DNA from: Typha latifolia
Taxonomy: Eukaryota; Streptophyta; Magnoliopsida; Poales; Typhaceae
Direction of reading: 5' to 3'
NCBI GenBank assembly: GCA_019914945.1
Contig: CM034102.1
Span: forward strand, 15,737,501-15,801,500
DNA length: 64,000 nucleotides
Shown: one piece after another, positions 58,287-64,000 of the stretch
Position numbering within the stretch: the first letter of the stretch is position 1
Layout of the letters: the number at the start of each line of letters is the position of its first letter
Translations under genes and position numbers: made by a program
Notes under the pieces: model-generated
The model's input: only the letters and a program-made list of their open reading frames with translations
Database searches by the model: none
What the model was told of the DNA's origin: nothing

Positions 58287-60644
58287 CTACCAGTAGTCCT
58301 TGCATGAGCAACAGCCATCCCTGAAATGATGAAAGCGAGTAGCGTCTCTTACTATGATCTCCCTATCCACAACCTTGGATATGAATTTTATTGCAGTGTG
58401 GCAGTCATTACAGACTCTTAGGTTCTTCATAATTCTCAAAGTTGTCTTCTCTGGAGTACTGATCAAACCAAATGCAATTGCAAGTTTCTCACTGTGATGA
58501 CTGAGTAGTTGTTCCTTCAGCTCGTTATCGACGTCGTGCAATACGGATTGGATATCTGGAACAAAACCTGCTTTCTTGATCTCTTCCCAGAGCTTTGCAG
58601 CCATATTGTATATTGCTTCCCTCTCAGGATGTAATCCGTCGTCTGCTCCAAAAACATGGACTTTATTCTGTATCTGAATCCAACTGAAACCTTGCTCTTT
58701 CTTTATTCCCCTATCCTTCATTAGTTTCCATATCTTGGCAGCTTCATGCCATCTCCCACATGCAGAATAAACATTGGCAAGGGCAGAATAAGCACCACTG
58801 TTATCAGGATCGGTAGTCAACAATCTTTCTGCAGCAAGCTTTGCCAATTCTGCATTTTTGTGCACCCTACAAGCAGAAAGAAGTGCTCCCCATGCTATAG
58901 CATCAGGCTCTACATGCATCTTTTCAATGAACCCTTGGGCTTCATCTAGCAAACCAGAACGCGCGAAGAGATCAATCATGCAGGCATAATGGCTCAGTGT
59001 TGGTTCGATCATGTGCTTGCTCTGCATCTGTTCAAAGTATTTTTTTCCTTCTTCTACCAGTCCTGCATGGGTGCATGCAGAGATCACACCAACATAAGTT
59101 ATATGATCAGGCTTCACACCAAGGTGAAGCATGTCAGCAAATAGGGTAATAGCTTCTTCTCCTAACCCGTGCTGAGCTAAAGCAATGATCATAGAGGTCC
59201 ATGTAATGGTTTCTTTGCGCCAGCAGATCTGATTGAACACTCTCCTTGCCGTTGAGATGCTGCCAGATTTAGCATACATAGTAATGATTGCATTACTTAC
59301 AGAAACAGAAAACACTTCCCCTGATTTGATGGCCTTGCAATGGATCTGTCTTCCATGCTCCAATGATGCCAGGCTTGAACAAGCACTTAGAATTGCAGCA
59401 AGAGTGTAATTATTTGGCTTTGGGCCTTTATCAATCATCAACCTAAAGAGTTCCATAGCATCACTATTAAAACCATTCTGCACATAGCCAACTATCATAG
59501 CTGTCCAAGCTACCACATCACGGTAGTTCATGAAGTCAAAGATTTTCCTGGCCGGTTGCAAATCTCCGAGCTTGACGTAACCCTCAAGGAGAGCAGTGAA
59601 CGATATCATATTTAGATCAGAAGCGACTGTGTGCTCCACAATTCTTTGAGCATTTTTGACTCCGCCAGACTTTGAGTACATTGAGATCAGAGCATTTCCT
59701 ACCTGCTCATTATATGGCAATTCAGTTCTTATGATGAAGGCATGGATTTGCTTTCCTGCTTTCAGCATTCCAAGATTGGCACAAGCCGATAGGACACTGG
59801 TGAAAGTAAAATTATCAGGGGTCATGGAAGGGTCTTTCAACATCTGACAAAAGAACTCCAACGCCTTTAGATCCAAGCCATTCTGATTGTACCCTGCTAT
59901 GATAGCATTCCACGAAACAGTGCTACGCTCTGTCATCCTCTCAAATTGGGACACCGCAAGATCCATCCTTCCCAACTGAGCATACAAAGAAATCATTGAA
60001 TTCCAACTCGATAAGCTCCTCAGTATCATCATATCAAAGACAACCTTTGCCGTCTCAGCATCCCCCGTTTTCCCATACATGTTGAGTAGGGAATTAGCAA
60101 CAGGAACACAACTACTAAGCCCAAGCTTAACCACAAAAGGATGCACCTTCTTACCAATATCCAAATCCTCTAATGCCGCGCAAGAGGAAAATATATTAGT
60201 AAATGTGAATTGGGTCGGTGAAATCCCAACACTAACCATCTCCAAGAAAGTGCGAATAGCCTTTGTGAACTGACCCATCTGATTAAAACCAACGATCATC
60301 GTGGTCCAAGATACTGAATCTCTCTCAGGCATTTTCTCAAACAGGGCACTCGCTAAATTGATCTGTCCAACCTTCGCGTACATAGAGAGGATGGAGTTCC
60401 ACGAAAAGAGATTCCTCAGAGGCATTTCATCGAATATGCGATAGGCATCGCTAAAAAGGCCACCTTTGGCGTAGTAGTTGATGAGATTGTTGGTAAGGTA
60501 GACGCTTAGATGGAGTCCGGCTTTGATGATATGGGCATGGATGGTTCTGCCGGCGCATGGGTTCTCCGCCTTGAGGCATGTCTGGAGAAGGTAAGCGTAG
60601 TGGTCGGCAGGAGAACCGGGAAAGTGAGGTAATTGAGAAACCAT
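58287..60644 (-). CDS. PPR-DYW RNA editing factor, At2g22070-like
   Basis: A single exon of 785 residues from the ATG at 60644 (MVSQLPHFPG); the longer frame upstream begins with GTG and is not needed. DYW proteins carry out C-to-U editing in mitochondria or plastids. PPR repeats fill residues about 30-600 (for example RDSVSWTTMIVGFNQMGQFT, RDVVAWTAMIVGYVQNGFNS, ETITWTSMIIALAQHGLGEE). E and E+ motifs follow, and then the complete DYW deaminase: the PG-box region, HSEKLAIAFGLIS (the zinc-binding HxE), CNDCH (CxxC) and the C-terminal CSCKDYW. The order and wording strongly resemble Arabidopsis At2g22070 (PCMP-H41), which is of similar length. Which editing sites it serves is unknown. Confidence 0.95.
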   Translation of the reverse strand: MVSQLPHFPGSPADHYAYLLQTCLKAENPCAGRTIHAHIIKAGLHLSVYLTNNLINYYAKGGLFSDAYRIFDEMPLRNLFSWNSILSMYAKVGQINLASALFEKMPERDSVSWTTMIVGFNQMGQFTKAIRTFLEMVSVGISPTQFTFTNIFSSCAALEDLDIGKKVHPFVVKLGLSSCVPVANSLLNMYGKTGDAETAKVVFDMMILRSLSSWNSMISLYAQLGRMDLAVSQFERMTERSTVSWNAIIAGYNQNGLDLKALEFFCQMLKDPSMTPDNFTFTSVLSACANLGMLKAGKQIHAFIIRTELPYNEQVGNALISMYSKSGGVKNAQRIVEHTVASDLNMISFTALLEGYVKLGDLQPARKIFDFMNYRDVVAWTAMIVGYVQNGFNSDAMELFRLMIDKGPKPNNYTLAAILSACSSLASLEHGRQIHCKAIKSGEVFSVSVSNAIITMYAKSGSISTARRVFNQICWRKETITWTSMIIALAQHGLGEEAITLFADMLHLGVKPDHITYVGVISACTHAGLVEEGKKYFEQMQSKHMIEPTLSHYACMIDLFARSGLLDEAQGFIEKMHVEPDAIAWGALLSACRVHKNAELAKLAAERLLTTDPDNSGAYSALANVYSACGRWHEAAKIWKLMKDRGIKKEQGFSWIQIQNKVHVFGADDGLHPEREAIYNMAAKLWEEIKKAGFVPDIQSVLHDVDNELKEQLLSHHSEKLAIAFGLISTPEKTTLRIMKNLRVCNDCHTAIKFISKVVDREIIVRDATRFHHFRDGCCSCKDYW

Positions 60645-61620
60645 TTGAGTGGGAGAAGGGAGAAGACAAGGAGTGGAGACGAGACAGAGCACGAGAAGAG
60701 GAATTGGCTCTCAAGTATCCCTCTCATCTATTTGACGTGGGCTTTTGTTTAATCTCTTGTGTGGAGAGTAAAGGAGAGAGAAGAGGGAGGAGGAGGAGGA
60801 GATGCTACTCTCCAACGATCAAATGGCAATGGGACGACGAGAGGAATCATAATAAGAATGGCGGGAAATTGTAGAAATAGCGTGATGTTTGGGGACCTCT
60901 GGAAAAGAAAACGGATAATTACACTAATACACATTAACCTCTTATTAAATTATAAAAAATCTCTCACCCCATTAACATTATTGATGGAAATCATCAATAT
61001 TTTATCCATAATTTTACTAAAAATTTAATAGATAAATAATAGAAAACATATATTAATGGGGTCAATGTATCACGGAAAACTAAAGATGTAACTATTACAA
61101 AAAAAAAAGTAGGAATATTTGATTACAAATGAGAAGCTGAGAATTTAAAAGAAAAAATGGAATGAATACAAATCATATATTAAGATTCAAATAAAAAATT
61201 ATATATAAATATAAAGAGATATTGTCAACCATCATATGTATATAGTATATAAGGATGGAAGATATTGCCCATATTTGTAAATGAAATTTATATAGCTCAG
61301 AATAAGGTGTTTGACTTTATTAGGTCTACATGGGAAAAGAAATATTGCCCCAAAAATGTAGACCGTACGTTTTCTTCCTTAATAACTTCCTTCAGTCAAA
61401 CCTTTTTTTATTAGAGAATGATATATAAAATTACGGGTTAATTACACTTAGCTCTTCTGATTTTTTTTTTAATAGATCTAAGAAAATTCTTAATTCAGAG
61501 ATTATATAGTTACCTTTTTTTTTCTTAGCTTAAGAATTTTATTATTTATGCGGATAATAAAAAAATTCACGGTTAGATATAATTATCCCTAAAGTTATTA
61601 CACACGTGGTAATCAATTAA
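60645..61620. other. Upstream of the DYW gene, AT-rich
   Basis: The DYW leader and promoter, then AT-rich sequence. No gene recognised. Confidence 0.5.
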
Positions 61621-61830
61621 TTTGACCATAATAGCACTATGTTTTCCTTGGCGACAAAGCCAGCTTTGAAGTTAGTCAAAATGAGCAACTTCTAAGTGAA
61701 AGCTACAGCTACAAATGAACACATTGAAATCTACTAGCATAGAGAATATAAGCCAATAAAATTGGAATAGTTTGACCATTGTCACTATGTTTTCCTTGGT
61801 GGCCAAGCCAGTGTTCAAGTTTAAATTGCT
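61621..61830. repeat. Direct repeat upstream of a small ORF, with W-box-like sites
   Basis: TTTGACCATA...CACTATGTTTTCCTTGGCGACAAAGCCAG at 61621 recurs at 61771 in diverged form (TTTGACCATTGTCACTATG, CCTTGGTGGCCAAGCCAG), 150 bp apart. Each copy starts with TTTGACC, a W-box core for WRKY factors. The second copy ends about 100 bp upstream of the ATG at 61929. Confidence 0.75.
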
Positions 61831-61928
61831 AGAAATCCTTTCTTAGACATAATACTAGCACACAGTCAACACCAGCAACAGCAGAGACTTATTAAGAGCT
61901 CATTCCCTCTCCTTGATCAAAGCTTTTA

Positions 61929-62093
61929 ATGGCGTTTGAAGTAGCCGAAGCAGAATTCCTACGGAAGCTCCACAAGGAGAAGACTAAGAAAGAAGAGAAG
62001 AAAGTTAGATGGAATTTCCTTAGAATTCTGAAGAAAATATTCCACCCTTTCGCGCTTGAAAAAGAAGCGGTGATCATCGACAAAGTTGGATAA
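61929..62093 (+). CDS. Small hypothetical basic protein (54 aa)
   Basis: ATG to TAA frame starting MAFEVAEAEFLRKLHKEKTK and continuing through a very basic middle (KKVRWNFLRILKKIFHPF) to a polar end. The 5' side has a duplicated W-box segment. No family recognised, no signal peptide. The clear start, charged heptad-like pattern and upstream regulatory-looking repeat make it worth listing, but it may be a chance ORF. Confidence 0.3.
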   Translation: MAFEVAEAEFLRKLHKEKTKKEEKKVRWNFLRILKKIFHPFALEKEAVIIDKVG

Positions 62094-62491
62094 TTTTATG
62101 TATATAGTTTTGATCCAGCAAAGATACTGAAGAAGGTCCGGGTTGCTTAGTCAATGCCATGCAAGTTAAGACTTTGCTCATTGATACTTTCATCCTTGTC
62201 CACTAGGTTTCTTATTAATTGTTTCTGACTTCATGAAACAATTGATTACTATAATGACACATTATGAAGAGTGGAGAAGTAGTCAGTGAGCATGAACTAG
62301 TGATGCATGTCAAATTTTTTTTTTTTTAAATTTCTTTTCTTCTTCTTGTGTATTAGGTAGGGTCATTAGTTGTTATATTGCACTGGCCACTAAGCACTGA
62401 TGGTTTAGTGCTGGCCATGAGAGGTTGTATGACTTGGTGCACTAGTTGAATATACCCCCATACTGGTTATCACAAGCCAACAATAAAGATC

Positions 62492-62499
62492 TATAAATA
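62492..62499 (+). promoter_or_regulatory. TATA box of the small ORF at 62574
   Basis: TATAAATA lies 75 bp upstream of the ATG at 62574, a normal plant spacing for a TATA-driven short leader. Confidence 0.55.
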
Positions 62500-62573
62500 C
62501 TAGACATTGCTTATGTATCCTTTCACAAGTATCAAGGTTAGCTGATCAAACTCCTCAAAACACTCTCTTGGCC

Positions 62574-62777
62574 ATGAGCTCTATTGGATTTGCCTATGGC
62601 TACCACAAAATACTGAGAGATCAGTGCAAAGAGAAGAGAGAGAGGAGGCAAGAAGAGAGGTTGGCTGGTAAAAAGAAGAATGTCTCCAAAAGAAAAATTA
62701 ATCCGAGTGGCATTTCGCAGCCATCTTCCATTGAAGAAGAAGAAGGAGCAACAGCTTCTTCTGCAGCACATAAGTAG
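62574..62777 (+). CDS. Small hypothetical protein (67 aa), Lys/Arg-rich
   Basis: ATG-initiated frame of 67 residues: a short start (MSSIGFAYGYHKIL), a strongly basic middle (CKEKRERRQEERLAGKKK) and an acidic then Ala/Ser-rich end. A TATA box lies 75 bp upstream. Low-complexity charged composition with no domain known to me; it could be a nuclear or nucleic-acid-binding small protein, but that is guesswork. Confidence 0.4.
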   Translation: MSSIGFAYGYHKILRDQCKEKRERRQEERLAGKKKNVSKRKINPSGISQPSSIEEEEGATASSAAHK

Positions 62778-63890
62778 AAGAATGTGTATGTTATGATGTT
62801 GTTTTAAGTTATGTACAAGTGGTGTATAATTCTTAGTATTTCATCATCTTTTGTTTTAATATAACTTCTACATGATTTCATCCATTAAAAGCCAACAGAG
62901 AAGAGGCAAAAGCCAATTTTTGAGTTTGTAAAAAGCTTAAAGTCAACGATTGGGTTTTTTTTTTTTTTTTTTTTGAGATAAACCCCTTTTATCGTAGAAA
63001 AATAAAACCAAACATATGCTAACTAGCTTAGATGAAAAAAATATCGTATAAACCCTATTCATTACGTTTTATTTTTCCTTTAGCTTTTAGGTTAGACAAG
63101 AAAAAAAACTAAGGTAAAAGAGGTGAGTAATTCCCTTGTGGCAAATGACAACGTTATTCTCTCAAACAGCGATTTATGTACTATTTACGGTGACTTATAA
63201 TGTCACATTTTGAAGATTAATTTATATAAATATAATATAGTTGGTAATAGTGAAAATAGCAACTGTAATGCTATTTATAATGAATTTAGACAAATTACTT
63301 TTTGGATAGGAATTCCAAAAATAACTATGAGTAGACAATATAATAGTTATAAATATCTATTTACATTAAAATATTAAATCAAGGAATAATAATAATAATT
63401 TTTATCCATTATTTGTATTTAAATACATCATTATATTTATACATTTTTTAACCAAACAATAGCAACAAAAAAAAAAAAAAATTGGGACAGCATCGATAGC
63501 ACGCTATGTTCATATTTATCTCTATCTTAATTTTTTCTTATTCCGCAACAAAACTGAAGTTTGGCCAGAAACATTCTCTGGACATGTCCACATTCCATCC
63601 AACAATCCTCATGTCATCATAGATGAAACTCGATGCGTTAGGTAAAGATTCGTTACCTAAAAAATTAAAGGCACAGAAATACATAAAAGGCACCGGATAT
63701 TACTTGATATGTCCCTCAGGACCTAATTTTAGGTGAAGTGTAAACAACAATGAAAAGTATATTTCCTTCTTCTCTCTTATAACTTTATTCAACTTTCAAC
63801 GTACACAGCAGCCTTCTCAGGTACGCATCTTTCGTCATGCATGACATGGTAGATAACCAACATAAGGAAGCATCTTATAAGAATTCCATC
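62778..63890. other. Intergenic, AT-rich
   Basis: Contains a T-run at about 62957-62975 and an A-run near 63468-63480. No gene recognised. Confidence 0.5.
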
Positions 63891-63899
63891 ATTCCTTGC

Positions 63900-63939
63900 T
63901 TGACAAGTCAACCTTAAACCTCCTTGAGCTCTATAAATA
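63900..63939 (+). promoter_or_regulatory. Core promoter of a gene beyond the window end
   Basis: A TATA box (TATAAATA, 63932-63939) is followed by a leader-like CT-rich stretch to the window edge. Just upstream is a palindromic pair of W-box cores, TTGACAAGTCAA (63900-63911). This suggests a WRKY-responsive gene starting to the right of the window. Confidence 0.5.
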
Positions 63940-64000
63940 TTCCAACTATCTTGGCCTAGACAACTTACAGGAGTAGTCTTTCTTTAATTCTCTTCCAATT

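Noticed and set aside
60645..60692. Longer N-terminus of the DYW protein
   Set aside because: The extra residues start at GTG; the first ATG at 60644 gives the expected protein length.

Overview
The window looks like nuclear DNA from a flowering plant, probably a non-grass monocot. The evidence is long AT-rich intergenic and intronic stretches, GC-rich first exons, many GT-AG introns, very frequent (CT)n/(GA)n microsatellites, a tRNA-Trp gene of nuclear type, and fragments of LINE, SINE, hAT and PIF/Harbinger elements. The protein families are all those of land plants. The species assignment is inference only.

Layout. 0-3 kb: two small two-exon genes in tandem whose products carry a proline-rich Q-H-N motif near or at the C-terminus (candidate signalling-type peptides, no visible signal peptide). 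5.5-6.8 kb (minus): a five-exon gene for a plastid-type membrane protein of unknown function. 8.2-10.3 kb: transposon debris (hAT-like, LINE RNase H tail, PIF/Harbinger-like element). 10.4-12.8 kb: an intact two-exon BAHD acyltransferase, followed at 14.2-15.0 kb by a decayed tandem copy with a CT microsatellite inside its coding region. 15.7-16.4 kb (minus): an intron-less NF-YB transcription factor. 19.3-23.6 kb: a GC-rich exon-like island and a SERK-type receptor kinase pseudogene, then a 5'-truncated LINE flanked by a 17-bp target-site duplication. 25.1-37.0 kb (minus): a complete 20-exon ABC1K3-type plastid kinase gene with a hAT-like element and a SINE-like element in its introns. 38.4-39.8 kb: an LTR-like block. 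41.6-41.9 kb: a plastid-like fragment next to tRNA-Trp(CCA). 42.6-47.8 kb (plus): a seven-exon gamma-glutamyltransferase. 49.0-52.8 kb (minus): a TGA1/TGA4-clade bZIP factor. 55.9-60.6 kb (minus): two PPR genes in the same orientation, one without and one with a DYW deaminase domain. 61.9-62.8 kb: two small unknown ORFs. The window ends in a likely promoter for a gene beyond the edge.

These genes are not a functional cluster. Several products are predicted or known from their families to act in plastids (the 5.5 kb membrane protein, ABC1K3 and possibly the PPR without DYW), but the association is probably coincidental. I found no convincing new multi-gene system. The most interesting items are the tandem peptide-like genes, the microsatellite growing inside a BAHD pseudogene, a 24-nt piece of the DYW gene used as filler DNA 3.3 kb away, a GC-AG intron in ABC1K3, a tRNA-Trp with an anticodon-stem mismatch, and a long (CT)n...(GA)n palindrome. 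Exon boundaries were worked out by hand from splice consensus, reading phase and remembered family sequences; no alignment was run.
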